Assembly (NCBI GenBank): GCA_024641625.1
Contig: JAHECQ010000021.1
Coordinates: 1 to 19,882, forward strand
Direction of reading: 5' to 3'
Origin: Acidimicrobiales bacterium
GTDB lineage: Bacteria > Actinomycetota > Acidimicrobiia > Acidimicrobiales > SZUA-35
DNA length: 19,882 bases
Positions 1 through 6,862 of the stretch are shown one piece after another; positions within the stretch are counted from its first letter, which is position 1; every line of letters begins with the position of its first letter. Under the pieces are notes generated by a model that had not been told where the DNA came from, did not search any database, and saw only the letters and a program-made list of their open reading frames with translations. A program made the position numbers and the translations under genes.

Positions 1-311
1 CAGGTCGACTGCTTGTTGAAGAACATCGGGAACTCAGGAACCGCCCGGCCCCCTTCCTCGACGTGATCGACGTAGTTCAGGCCGATGGCCAGGAACTTCG
101 GTGGACGGGCGATCGGGGCCAGCAGAGTCACCTCCGACAGCGAAAGATGCTCGGCGTCGGTGAGCGCAGCGTCCCGCACCGACGGTTCGACCAGGGCCGC
201 GGCAACGACATCGTCGCCCAAACCGAGCGAGTCCAGCGACACGACCTCGTCGCCGACAACGGCGCCGAGACGGGCAGCGCCGTCACCGACCTTGAAACGA
301 GCGATCTTCAT
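1..311 (-). CDS. Fumarylacetoacetate hydrolase family protein, N-terminal part (cut by window start)
   Basis: The reading frame starts at the ATG whose complement is 309-311 and runs off the left edge, giving 103 residues. It begins MKIARFKVGDGAARLGAVVG, a typical FAH N-terminal subdomain. It reaches the family motif KFLAIGLNYVDHVEE near residue 71 (usual form: K-hydrophobic-GLNY-x-DH-x2-E). FAH-family enzymes cleave or hydrate beta-diketo acids or decarboxylate oxaloacetate using a divalent metal. The metal-binding core lies in the missing C-terminal part, so the substrate cannot be guessed. A GGAG sits 8 nt before the ATG, which supports this start. It follows the OmpA-like gene in the same direction with a 48-bp gap, so the two may be co-transcribed. 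The family call is fairly safe and the specific function is unknown. Confidence 0.85.
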   Translation of the reverse strand, partial: MKIARFKVGDGAARLGAVVGDEVVSLDSLGLGDDVVAAALVEPSVRDAALTDAEHLSLSEVTLLAPIARPPKFLAIGLNYVDHVEEGGRAVPEFPMFFNKQST

Positions 312-359
312 GGCGTACTCCAGTTGCTGGGATGTTGGTGAACAATGGGCTGGAAGAGA

Positions 360-1904
360 TCATCCCCCGCTTGCACCGGCAAACTCAAAGGCTATGCGGC
401 GATTTGCCGCCCGGCCCTCGGCGGTGGTGTTGTCGGCGATGGGCTCGGCTGCACCTGCGCCCCGAGCGCTCAGCCGAGCCTGATCGACTCCGAGCTCGAC
501 GAGGCGGGCGAGAACGGCGTTGGCTCGAGACTCCGAGAGCGCCTGATTGACATCGGCGCCACCCTGATCGTCGGTGTGACCCACGATCTCGACGGCGATG
601 CCGGGAGCGGCGTTGATGGCTGCCGCTGACTGCGCCAGGATCGCGTCCGACTGCGGGTCGATGTCGGCGCTCCCGGTCGCGAAGAGAATCGGGTTGGCCG
701 CCAGGGTCTCGCGCAATCGGTCCTCGAGACGGGCGAGGGCATCGGCACTGGTATCGATCTCGACTGTGTCCCCGACTTCCACGTCGAAGCTCTCCCCAAC
801 CGCGGTCACGAAGTCGGCGATCCTCGTGTCGCCGGCGTCTGCGGTCCCGGTGACCTGGATGCGGCCGCCGACCAAGGTCGTCGCCTGGTCGATGGACAGC
901 CCGGCAGCGTCGACGTTGCCTTCGCCCCACACTCGAGTTGCCACCTCGACCAGACGTTCGAGCGAACCCTGGTCGGGGAGATCGCCCGAAAGGGTGACGG
1001 AGTCGGTGCTGACAGCTGCCTCGACGTCCACCGGCGAGGCTTCGACCTCGGTGAAGGTGACATCGAACTCGCCCGCCCGCATGTTCATCGCGGCGATCAC
1101 ATCGTTGACCAGACCTTCCGGTTGATCGTCACCGAAAGTTGTCGTTCCGGTGACCGTCACCGTCGCACCATCGAGCGTGACGCCATCGTCAAAGGTGAGC
1201 TTGTCGACCACATTGCCCTCGCCGTACCGGGCCTCGGCCAACTCGACCAGCTGGGCTGCAGCGGCGGCATCGGGCACGGCACCGCTGAGGGTGACCTTGT
1301 CACCGTCGACCACGAACAGGAGCTCGGCCGGGTCGAGTGCACCTTCAGCCGCCACCGCCGTGGTCGGGGTGAGCGCAGTGTCGGACGAGGAGGACGAACT
1401 GTCGTCGCATGCATAGGCAAGCAACGCCAAGGCGACGAAGGCGACGAACACGAAGATCAGGTAGGTCCATCCTCCAAGGATGGCCGCACCATCCCCGTCC
1501 TGCTCAGAGCTCTCCGGCTCGGCACCGTCCGGCTCGGCAGTGTCCGGCTCAGTCTCAGCCTCGACCGTCTCCGGCTCGACCGTCTCCGGCTCGACAGGCT
1601 CAGACTCGGCAGTCTCAGCCTCGACCGTCTCAGCCTCGACCGTCTCCGGCTCGACCGTCTCCGGCTCGGCGCCCTCAGTCTCGATCGTCTCAGGCTCGGC
1701 AGTCTCCGGCTCGGCAGTCTCAGTCTCGATCGTCTCAGGCTCGGCAGTCTCAGGCTCGACACCTTTCGCTTCTGCGGTCTCAGACTCGGTCGTCTCGGAC
1801 TCGCCAGGCCCTGAATCCTCGCCGTCGGTCGCGCCGAACTCGGCGATGAGCGCTGCGGCATCGTCGACCTCAGGCGAGGGCGTGAGATCGTCGTGGTCGG
1901 ACAT
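360..1904 (-). CDS. ArfA/OmpATb-like membrane protein: acidic repeat, TM helix, BON-like repeats, OmpA domain
   Basis: 514 residues. Residues 1-30 are acidic. About 31-135 is a Glu/Pro/Thr pentapeptide repeat (EPETV, EPETA, EAETV and variants). About 141-165 is one hydrophobic helix, followed by C-D-D and a Ser run. Two BON-like modules follow (about 190-280 and 285-370), each with a VTLSG core. The C-terminus (about 400-510) is an OmpA/MotB peptidoglycan-binding domain with FATGSADI, GHTDDQG, LSESRA and NRRIAFEF. This TM-BON-BON-OmpA order is that of mycobacterial ArfA (OmpATb). The expected topology is cytoplasmic N-terminus and external C-terminus, so the acidic repeat would be cytoplasmic. 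GGAGG lies about 11 nt before the ATG, and a TAGCCT -10-like box is on the minus strand at 1943-1948. The likely role is a cell-wall-tethered envelope protein. The pore or ammonia-secretion role debated for ArfA should not be transferred. The long repeat is not typical of ArfA. Confidence 0.85.
   Translation of the reverse strand: MSDHDDLTPSPEVDDAAALIAEFGATDGEDSGPGESETTESETAEAKGVEPETAEPETIETETAEPETAEPETIETEGAEPETVEPETVEAETVEAETAESEPVEPETVEPETVEAETEPDTAEPDGAEPESSEQDGDGAAILGGWTYLIFVFVAFVALALLAYACDDSSSSSSDTALTPTTAVAAEGALDPAELLFVVDGDKVTLSGAVPDAAAAAQLVELAEARYGEGNVVDKLTFDDGVTLDGATVTVTGTTTFGDDQPEGLVNDVIAAMNMRAGEFDVTFTEVEASPVDVEAAVSTDSVTLSGDLPDQGSLERLVEVATRVWGEGNVDAAGLSIDQATTLVGGRIQVTGTADAGDTRIADFVTAVGESFDVEVGDTVEIDTSADALARLEDRLRETLAANPILFATGSADIDPQSDAILAQSAAAINAAPGIAVEIVGHTDDQGGADVNQALSESRANAVLARLVELGVDQARLSARGAGAAEPIADNTTAEGRAANRRIAFEFAGASGG
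1500..1785 (-). repeat. 15-bp imperfect tandem repeat inside the OmpA-like gene
   Basis: On the plus strand the motif is built on gtctccggctcgacc, with variants tcagcctcgaccgtc and tcggcagtctcaggc. It recurs in frame about 18-20 times and encodes E-[PAT]-E-T-[VAI] pentapeptides. The boundaries are approximate because the edge copies are degenerate. Because the repeat is in frame (15 bp), slippage would change the length of the acidic segment without shifting frame. Confidence 0.9.
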
Positions 1905-1942
1905 GCGGTGGGGCCTCCAACGGGCAGCAGACGGGCATCGGC

Positions 1943-1948
1943 AGGCTA
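1943..1948 (-). promoter_or_regulatory. Candidate -10 box of the OmpA-like gene
   Basis: On the minus strand this is TAGCCT, matching TANNNT. It lies 38 nt before the ATG at 1904, so the transcript would have a leader of about 30 nt containing the GGAGG site. No convincing -35 was found. Confidence 0.4.
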
Positions 1949-2000
1949 GCCGCCGGCGGAGTCCCGCAAGAAGGTCGACGCAGCTCGTGTACGTTCGGCG

Positions 2001-2921
2001 TCAGCCGGCCAAGAGTTCCCTCACGCTGGCGATCGCCGCAGTCTCAGCCTCGGGGCTCTCGCCACACGGTGTGAGGTTGAGCGTCGATGCCCCGGCAGCC
2101 ACATACGGTGCGAGAAACTCGGCGATGGCCTCCGGCGGCCCCACCGGCGTGTATTTGGCAAAGGCGCTGAAGGGAACCTGATAGAAGCCTTCCATACGGG
2201 CAGCCACATGGGACGTGGCGGCCTCGGTCGTAGGGCCGACACCGACCCAGAGTTGGATCCCGTGCTGCCAATCCGGCTCGCGCCCGACGACCCCGGCCTC
2301 ATGCTCGACCCTGGCAATGCCAGTGGCGAAGCGCTGGGCGCTGCACCACGAGGCCAACCATCCGTCGGCGAACCTGCCGGCTCTGATGAGTGCAGCGTCG
2401 CTACGGCCACCGACGACAAACGGAACGAGATCGGCCAATCTGGGACGAATGACGGCCCGATCGAGCTCGAAGAACTCGTCGGCGTGATCGACCACATCGC
2501 CGGCCAGCAGCCGACGAACGACCGCCAGCGAGGAGTCGGTCCGCCGACCTCGCGTGCGGGGATCGACCCCACACACCTCGAACTCATGACGATCCTCGCC
2601 GCCGACGCCAACCCCGATGGTGACCCGACCCGGTGCTGCCAGCGCCAACTGATTGATCTGACGCGCCGCCACCATTGGGTGACGGAGGGCCAGCAGGACC
2701 ACCCCGGCATAGAGGTCGAGCCGAGGTTCGATACCCGACATCGCCGCCAGGAAGGTCAAGGCGTCGATGCCGAGTCCGTTGTGGAAACTGATGTGGTCGG
2801 CAATGAAGACGTGGTCGAGACCTGCGTCGGCGTAGGCGGCAGCGGTGGCCCGCCGCTCGTCGCTGTCGAGGTCGAAGAAGTCGACCGGAGGCGAGATCCC
2901 CACCCGAAGCGATCGGTTCAT
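2001..2921 (-). CDS. LLM-class (luciferase-like) oxidoreductase, probably F420-dependent
   Basis: 306 residues with the TIM-barrel pattern of the bacterial luciferase superfamily. These are the N-terminal strand VGISPPVDFF, then AAAYADAGLDHVFIADH (residues about 27-43), LDLYAGVVLLALRHPMVAARQINQLALAAPGRVTIGVGVGG (about 68-108), FVVGGRSDAALIRAGRFADGWLASW (about 168-192) and a C-terminal PEAIAEFLAPYVAAGASTLNL. The combination of RHP, an LA-x2-APGR helix and the VGVGGE glycine stretch is usual for actinobacterial F420H2-dependent members. FMN use cannot be excluded. The ATG overlaps the ferredoxin stop as ATGA (2918-2921), so the two genes are translationally coupled. The substrate is unknown. 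Confidence 0.85.
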   Translation of the reverse strand: MNRSLRVGISPPVDFFDLDSDERRATAAAYADAGLDHVFIADHISFHNGLGIDALTFLAAMSGIEPRLDLYAGVVLLALRHPMVAARQINQLALAAPGRVTIGVGVGGEDRHEFEVCGVDPRTRGRRTDSSLAVVRRLLAGDVVDHADEFFELDRAVIRPRLADLVPFVVGGRSDAALIRAGRFADGWLASWCSAQRFATGIARVEHEAGVVGREPDWQHGIQLWVGVGPTTEAATSHVAARMEGFYQVPFSAFAKYTPVGPPEAIAEFLAPYVAAGASTLNLTPCGESPEAETAAIASVRELLAG

Positions 2922-3250
2922 CGGCGAGTCCCAGCACCATTGGAGGAGCGCGTGTCGGCCGTCAGCTCGCCGGCGATCTCATCGACCTCGATGAAGATGC
3001 ACTCGCCCGGGCACTCGGCCGCTGCATCGATCACGTCCTTTTCGCGATGCCGAGGAACAACCGCCAGCTCGGCAGAGCCACCTGGATCGTTGAACGTGCG
3101 ATCTCCCTCACGGCAGTAGGCAATGCCATCCTCGAGGATTCGGAACACGTCGGGCGCGTGGTCGGTACAGATGCCATCGCCAGTGCACAGGTCCTGATCG
3201 ATCCAGACCTTCAGTACCACCGGACCGTCCAAGATCGGTCGCTCATCCAT
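2918..3250 (-). CDS. [3Fe-4S]-type ferredoxin
   Basis: 110 residues from the ATG at 3250. The cluster motif is C22-T-G-D25-G-I-C28 with a distal C80-P-G-E. The residue that would be the extra cysteine of a [4Fe-4S] site is Asp25, which fits the small [3Fe-4S] ferredoxins that feed electrons to P450s and other oxygenases in actinobacteria. C46 and C84 are additional cysteines. The frame is open to 3301, but ATG 3250 is preferred because a TACCAT -10 box sits 7 nt upstream of it (3258-3263, minus), giving a leaderless mRNA. It is the first gene of an operon with the LLM oxidoreductase and is divergent from aroC (88 bp). The N-terminal 10 residues and the hydrophilic C-terminal tail go beyond the usual ~65-residue core. 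Confidence 0.9.
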   Translation of the reverse strand: MDERPILDGPVVLKVWIDQDLCTGDGICTDHAPDVFRILEDGIAYCREGDRTFNDPGGSAELAVVPRHREKDVIDAAAECPGECIFIEVDEIAGELTADTRSSNGAGTRR

Positions 3251-3257
3251 GACACAG

Positions 3258-3263
3258 ATGGTA
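3258..3263 (-). promoter_or_regulatory. -10 box, leaderless promoter of the ferredoxin/LLM operon
   Basis: TACCAT on the minus strand, followed by 7 nt and then the ATG. No Shine-Dalgarno lies in between. Confidence 0.55.
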
Positions 3264-3326
3264 CGGCGTCGGCCATCGCCTTCACGGTCGGCTCGGGCCA
3301 CGTGCGGTCGACCTCGAGGCTGGCGG

Positions 3327-3332
3327 TACGAT
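3327..3332 (+). promoter_or_regulatory. -10 box, leaderless promoter of aroC
   Basis: TACGAT followed by 6 nt (cgcctc) and the GTG at 3339. No purine-rich ribosome site is at usable distance, so transcription probably starts at or next to the start codon. The -35 is not recognisable. Confidence 0.55.
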
Positions 3333-3338
3333 CGCCTC

Positions 3339-4430
3339 GTGTCCAGCTCGTTCGGTCAACTGTTCCGACTCACGACGTTCGGCGAATCGCACGGACCGGC
3401 CGTCGGCGTCATCGTCGATGGCTGCCCATCCCGATTGGCGCTCACCGAAGCAGACGTACAGCGGGATCTCGACCGGCGTCGGCCCGGTCAGAGCCGCTTG
3501 GTGACCCAACGCGACGAGGCCGACCGGATCGAGTTCCTCTCGGGAATCTTCGACGGGCGAACCACCGGCACGGCGTTGGCCATGATGGTTCGCAACGCCG
3601 ATCACAACTCGGGGGCCTACGACCATTTGCGAGACGTCTACCGACCGAGCCACGCCGACTGGACCTATCGTGCCAAGTACGGCATCCGGGACCATCGAGG
3701 CGGAGGACGCGCCTCAGCCCGCGAAACGATCGGACGGGTCGCCGCAGGAGCCGTCGCCCGGCGCCTACTGGCCGAATTGGCAGGCATCGAGGTACTCGCC
3801 TGGGTCAGTTCCGTCCACGACATCGACACCGACCTCGACCCGGCGACCATCGAGTTCGCAGCGATCGAAGCCGACCCCACCCGTTGTCCGGACCCGGGGG
3901 CCGCAGCCCGAATGACCACCGCCATCGAGGACGCTCGGCGGGCCGGCGACAGCCTGGGGGGCGTGGTCAGCTTCGTGGCCCGCAACGTCCCGGCGGGTTT
4001 GGGCGAGCCGGTGTTCGACAAGATCGACGCCGATCTCGCCAAAGCCATGATCTCGCTCCCGGCGGCCAAGGGGTTCGAGATCGGTAGTGGCTTCGCCGGT
4101 ACCCGCCAGACGGGGCTGGTCCACAACGACCCGTTCGAGCCCGGCACGGACGGTGCGCCGATCCTGACCACGAACAACAGTGGCGGGGTGCAGGGTGGCA
4201 TCACCACCGGTTCGGATCTGGTGGGACGAGTCGCCTTCAAGCCAACGGCCACCATCTCATCGGAGCAGAAGACCGTGAACACCGATGGCGAAGCCATCAC
4301 CTTGGCGGCCAAAGGCCGACACGATCCCTGCGTCCTGCCTCGAGCGGTCCCCCTGGTCGAGGCCATGGCCCTCCTGGTGCTCGCCGACCACTACCTCCTC
4401 CAACACGCTGGCGACATCCTCCCCCGCTGA
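3339..4430 (+). CDS. aroC: Chorismate synthase
   Basis: 363 residues. It converts 5-enolpyruvylshikimate-3-phosphate to chorismate with reduced FMN, the last step of the shikimate pathway, in the cytoplasm. Family marks are FGQLFRLTTFGESHG at the N-terminus (residues 5-19), DLDRRRPGQSR near 45, KYGIRDHRGGGRASARET near 113-130, VPAGLGEPVFDKIDADLA near 218, GGVQGGITTG near 279 and GRHDPC near 328. The start at GTG 3339 gives VSSSFGQLF, aligning with the known start of E. coli-like enzymes. The open frame upstream to 3249 has no family similarity. The sequence follows the E. coli-type subgroup rather than the ~400-residue form of mycobacteria, which begins LRW-x-TAGESHG. No other shikimate gene is adjacent. 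Confidence 0.97.
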   Translation: MSSSFGQLFRLTTFGESHGPAVGVIVDGCPSRLALTEADVQRDLDRRRPGQSRLVTQRDEADRIEFLSGIFDGRTTGTALAMMVRNADHNSGAYDHLRDVYRPSHADWTYRAKYGIRDHRGGGRASARETIGRVAAGAVARRLLAELAGIEVLAWVSSVHDIDTDLDPATIEFAAIEADPTRCPDPGAAARMTTAIEDARRAGDSLGGVVSFVARNVPAGLGEPVFDKIDADLAKAMISLPAAKGFEIGSGFAGTRQTGLVHNDPFEPGTDGAPILTTNNSGGVQGGITTGSDLVGRVAFKPTATISSEQKTVNTDGEAITLAAKGRHDPCVLPRAVPLVEAMALLVLADHYLLQHAGDILPR

Positions 4431-4512
4431 GCAAGGTTCACCGGCGTCGGCCGCCACCGGGCACCTGCCGCCTCCCCTGGCTCATCCGGCCAACCCTCTG
4501 CTCAACCACGAG

Positions 4513-4560
4513 CCCAATCCCAATCCCAATCCCGATCCCAATCCCAATCCCAATCCCAAT
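4513..4560. repeat. Hexamer tandem repeat, 8 x CCCAAT
   Basis: Eight consecutive 6-bp units. Seven are exactly CCCAAT and the fourth is CCCGAT. It would read Asn-Pro repeats in one forward frame and Trp-Asp on the other strand, but neither frame belongs to a supported gene. Confidence 0.97.
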
Positions 4561-4606
4561 CGAGTGCACTTGATGGCGCTCGGCGAGGTGCTGATGCACG
4601 CAGTAG

Positions 4607-4621
4607 GCAGGTTTTGCCTGC
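4607..4621. other. Short hairpin, possible weak terminator
   Basis: GCAGG, loop ttttg, CCTGC. The 5-bp stem is perfect, but no T-run follows in the aroC direction. Its role is uncertain. Confidence 0.35.
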
Positions 4622-4732
4622 GGTAGTCGATTGTCGGGTTGCCCGCTGGTAGCGATTCGATTCCAGGCCGTTACCGTTCGGGTCCTCGCAGTGCTTCGGC
4701 CGCCGTTGTCCTCCAGTCAACCGGAGACGGCC

Positions 4733-5755
4733 ATGGCCCTTCCTGCACCCCGTCGCTCGACCCAATCCCGGTCGACTCAGACCGAGTCGACCCAGACCGA
4801 GTCGGTGCGCCGTCTCGGATCGATCGAGAGCGACACGCGCCTCGTCAACCACCTCCTCGCCCGCGGTGGCGTCGCCCTGCGCAGCGAACTGCTCGAGTTG
4901 GGAGTCTCCGTCTCCTCCATCGATCGTCGCATCACCAGTGGACTCATTCGCTCGTTCGGCGGCGGGGCGGTCGGGCTCATAGACGACTCCAAGACCGACG
5001 AACATCAGCGTCGCGCCGCGTTGATCCAGCGCCCCGACGCAGTCCTTGCCTTCGAGACCGCCGCAGAGGTCCACGGGTTCCCGCTTGGCACCATTGATCA
5101 CGAACAGCTTCATCTGCTCACCAACGCGTCCAACAGCGCTCGGGGGCACCTGGGCATCATTCACCGCACCAAGCACCTCCCTGAGGTAGACGTCACCATC
5201 GTCGATGGCCTCCGGGTGACGACCGTCGAACGCACCTACCTTGACCTTGCCATCTGCTTCGCCTACGGGCGGATGCGCTGGCTCGGCGAACACTTGTTGA
5301 TCGAACAACGAATGACGGGCCCGACCCTGCTCGCTTGTGCGTCCTCACTCGCACGCCGGGGACGAGCCGGGACGCGCTTTCGTCGAATGCTGCTCGGCGT
5401 CATCCTCGACGAGGAGCCGGTGCACGAATCGATCGCCGAGCGAACATTCGCCCGGCTGTGTCGTGGCTACGGCATCACCTCGCTCAAGCCCCAGTTCGTC
5501 CCTCCTTGGTACGACGGCCTTCGGGGCGTCGTGGACTTTGCCGACCCGGGACGACGGAAAGTTGTCGAAGTCGACGGACGACGTTGGCACACGACCTCCC
5601 AGGATCGGACGAATGATCGCTCGAGAGACCGGTGCGCCCGCCGGCATGACTGGGAGGTGTTGCGGTTCGGCTACGACGAGATCGTGCAACGACCGGGATT
5701 CGTCGCCGGCGAACTCCGCAGCTTCCTGGGACTCGACCGACACGATGCAGCGTGA
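4733..5755 (+). CDS. AbiEi-like winged-helix protein with C-terminal DUF559 (Vsr-like nuclease fold) domain
   Basis: 340 residues. Residues about 30-85 look like the winged-helix antitoxin domain of AbiEi-family proteins: RLVNHLLARGGVALRSELLELG, then SSIDRRITSGLIRSFGGG. The central part (about 95-175) has the AVLAFETAAEVHGFPLG and VTTVERTYLDLA motifs seen in that family. The C-terminus (about 265-335) matches DUF559: VVDFADPGRRKVVEVDGRRWH, then DWEVLRFGYDEI, with acidic residues D268, E279 and D281 at the expected Vsr/PD-(D/E)XK-like positions. Residues 10-24 are a STQTE repeat encoded by 15-bp units. ATG 4733 is chosen because GGAG lies 6-7 nt upstream; the frame is open further up without similarity. 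No AbiEii-type nucleotidyltransferase partner is next to it, so a toxin-antitoxin role is not supported here. Nuclease activity is inferred only. Confidence 0.8.
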   Translation: MALPAPRRSTQSRSTQTESTQTESVRRLGSIESDTRLVNHLLARGGVALRSELLELGVSVSSIDRRITSGLIRSFGGGAVGLIDDSKTDEHQRRAALIQRPDAVLAFETAAEVHGFPLGTIDHEQLHLLTNASNSARGHLGIIHRTKHLPEVDVTIVDGLRVTTVERTYLDLAICFAYGRMRWLGEHLLIEQRMTGPTLLACASSLARRGRAGTRFRRMLLGVILDEEPVHESIAERTFARLCRGYGITSLKPQFVPPWYDGLRGVVDFADPGRRKVVEVDGRRWHTTSQDRTNDRSRDRCARRHDWEVLRFGYDEIVQRPGFVAGELRSFLGLDRHDAA

Positions 5756-5834
5756 CCCCAACCAGTCGACCGCGTGCAGGTTCGCTTCGCCCAGCGATTG
5801 GCAGCGCACACGGTTGAAGAAACCTGGAGTCGGA

Positions 5835-6833
5835 TCACGCTTCGGAGCCAGGATCGGCCTCAGGACCAGGGTCGGCCTCAGGACCAGGGTCGGCCTCAGG
5901 ACCGGGATCGGCCTCAGGACCGGGGTCGGCCTCAGAACCAGGGTCGGCCTCAGAACCAGGATCGGCCTCAGAACCACGATCGGATGTGGCTGCTGCGTGG
6001 TCCCTCAGGAAGGCCTCCAGCTCGGCCGCCAACGCATCGCCGGTCGGCAGTGTCTCCTCATTCGAGTCGACCTGCCTCTCGAGTCGCGCCACGTAGTCTG
6101 CGCTGTCACGGTCCGAGGCAACCGCCTGATCGACGCGCTGAACCCAGTCGGACACCGCCCCGTCGAGTTCCTCGTAGCTCGTGGGAACACCCGTGGTCTG
6201 CTCGATGCGCCGCAACAGCGCCTGGGTGGCCTTGGGATTCGGTGGAGCCGGGACGTAGTGGGGCACCGCTGCCCGCAAGGACATGACAGGAATCTCCGAA
6301 CGATCGAGCCGGTCGTGCACCACGCCAACAACGCCTGTCGGGCCCTGGTAACTCGGACGATCGAGATTCATGCGTCGAGCCAGCTCGGCGTTCGCAGCAC
6401 TGCCGGTGATGGGGAATGGACGCGAATGCGGCACCATCGACACCAATGCCCCAACGGTGACCGCGATCTCGGCGCCGCTTCGGCGAACGATCTCCAGCAC
6501 GTTCTCGGCGAATCCCCTCCAGCGGAGCTGAGGTTCGATTCCGGTCATCAGGATCAGGTCGCGGGCGGCGTCGGTTCGGCACGCCCACACCCGAGTAGCC
6601 GGCCAATCGATGACGCGCTTACCCCCGGCTTCAAAGCGGACCACGGGTCGTGTCTCGTGAAAATTGAAGTAGGTCTCCGGATCGATCTCGGCGATCTGTG
6701 TCGTGTCACAACGATCGCGAATCCAGGCCAGCGACTCGGTCGCAGATTCTGCAGCATCGAACAAGCCCTCGAATGCCATCAACAGCACCGGGCGGCGAAG
6801 CGGGACTTGATCCTTCCAGATCACCTCTGACAC
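5835..6833 (-). CDS. PAC2 family protein with repetitive acidic C-terminal tail
   Basis: 332 residues from the GTG at 6833. The core begins with RRPVLLMAFEGLFDAAESAT and continues with RDLILMTGIEPQLRWRGFAENVLEIVRRSGAEIAVTVGALVSMVPHSRP and a later LDRPSYQGPTGVVGVVHD. This is the PAC2 (proteasome-assembly-chaperone-like) fold common in actinobacteria, which usually occurs as a ~280-300-residue protein of unknown function. The tail (about residues 287-332) consists of DPGSEA/DPGPEA hexapeptides encoded by an 18-bp tandem repeat. GTG 6833 is preferred over an upstream TTG at 6869 because GGAGGG sits 6-8 nt before it and the TTG would overlap the divergent MBL gene. A chaperone role is only suggested by family membership. 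Confidence 0.82.
   Translation of the reverse strand: MSEVIWKDQVPLRRPVLLMAFEGLFDAAESATESLAWIRDRCDTTQIAEIDPETYFNFHETRPVVRFEAGGKRVIDWPATRVWACRTDAARDLILMTGIEPQLRWRGFAENVLEIVRRSGAEIAVTVGALVSMVPHSRPFPITGSAANAELARRMNLDRPSYQGPTGVVGVVHDRLDRSEIPVMSLRAAVPHYVPAPPNPKATQALLRRIEQTTGVPTSYEELDGAVSDWVQRVDQAVASDRDSADYVARLERQVDSNEETLPTGDALAAELEAFLRDHAAATSDRGSEADPGSEADPGSEADPGPEADPGPEADPGPEADPGPEADPGSEA
5851..5976 (-). repeat. 18-bp tandem repeat, 7 units, in the 3' end of the PAC2 gene
   Basis: Seven consecutive 18-bp units built on ggatcggcctcaggacca, differing at three positions (gga/ggg, agg/aga, cca/ccg), with partial units on both sides. Each encodes one hexapeptide of the type D-P-G-[SP]-E-A. The variants are arranged in blocks, which suggests successive duplications. 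Confidence 0.97.
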
Positions 6834-6855
6834 AAGAGCACCCTCCGGGTAGTCT
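6827..6855 (+). promoter_or_regulatory. Promoter of the MBL-fold gene (-35 and -10), leaderless
   Basis: CTGACA (6827-6832), 17-bp spacer, TAGTCT (6850-6855), then 7 nt to the GTG at 6863. This is the best-formed promoter in the window. The -35 falls on the first codons of the divergent PAC2 gene. Confidence 0.6.
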
Positions 6856-6862
6856 GCCCGCC

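Larger units (their letters stand above)
4431..4732. other. Non-coding gap between aroC and the AbiEi-like gene
   Basis: About 300 bp with no convincing gene. It holds the CCCAAT array (4513-4560), a stretch with GTGCA/TGCAC complementarity (about 4564-4599) and a short hairpin at 4607-4621. The AbiEi-like gene has only an SD-type signal here (GGAG at 4723-4726). No clear promoter was identified. Confidence 0.6.

Noticed and set aside
1122..1814. Leu/Arg repeat-rich plus-strand open frame
   Set aside because: It is antisense to the OmpA-like gene and its repeats are the complement of the E-x-E-T-x repeat.
4502..5308. Minus-strand open frame with a Trp-Asp repeat
   Set aside because: It is antisense to the AbiEi-like gene, the WDWD stretch is only the CCCAAT array read in reverse, and no family similarity is visible.
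5851..5976. Possible CRISPR array
   Set aside because: The 18-bp units are directly contiguous with no spacers and lie in frame within a coding sequence.
5337..6830. Long plus-strand open frame (497 codons)
   Set aside because: It is antisense to the PAC2 gene. Its Gly-Leu-Arg-Thr repeat is the shadow of the 18-bp array, and high-GC DNA gives long antisense frames.
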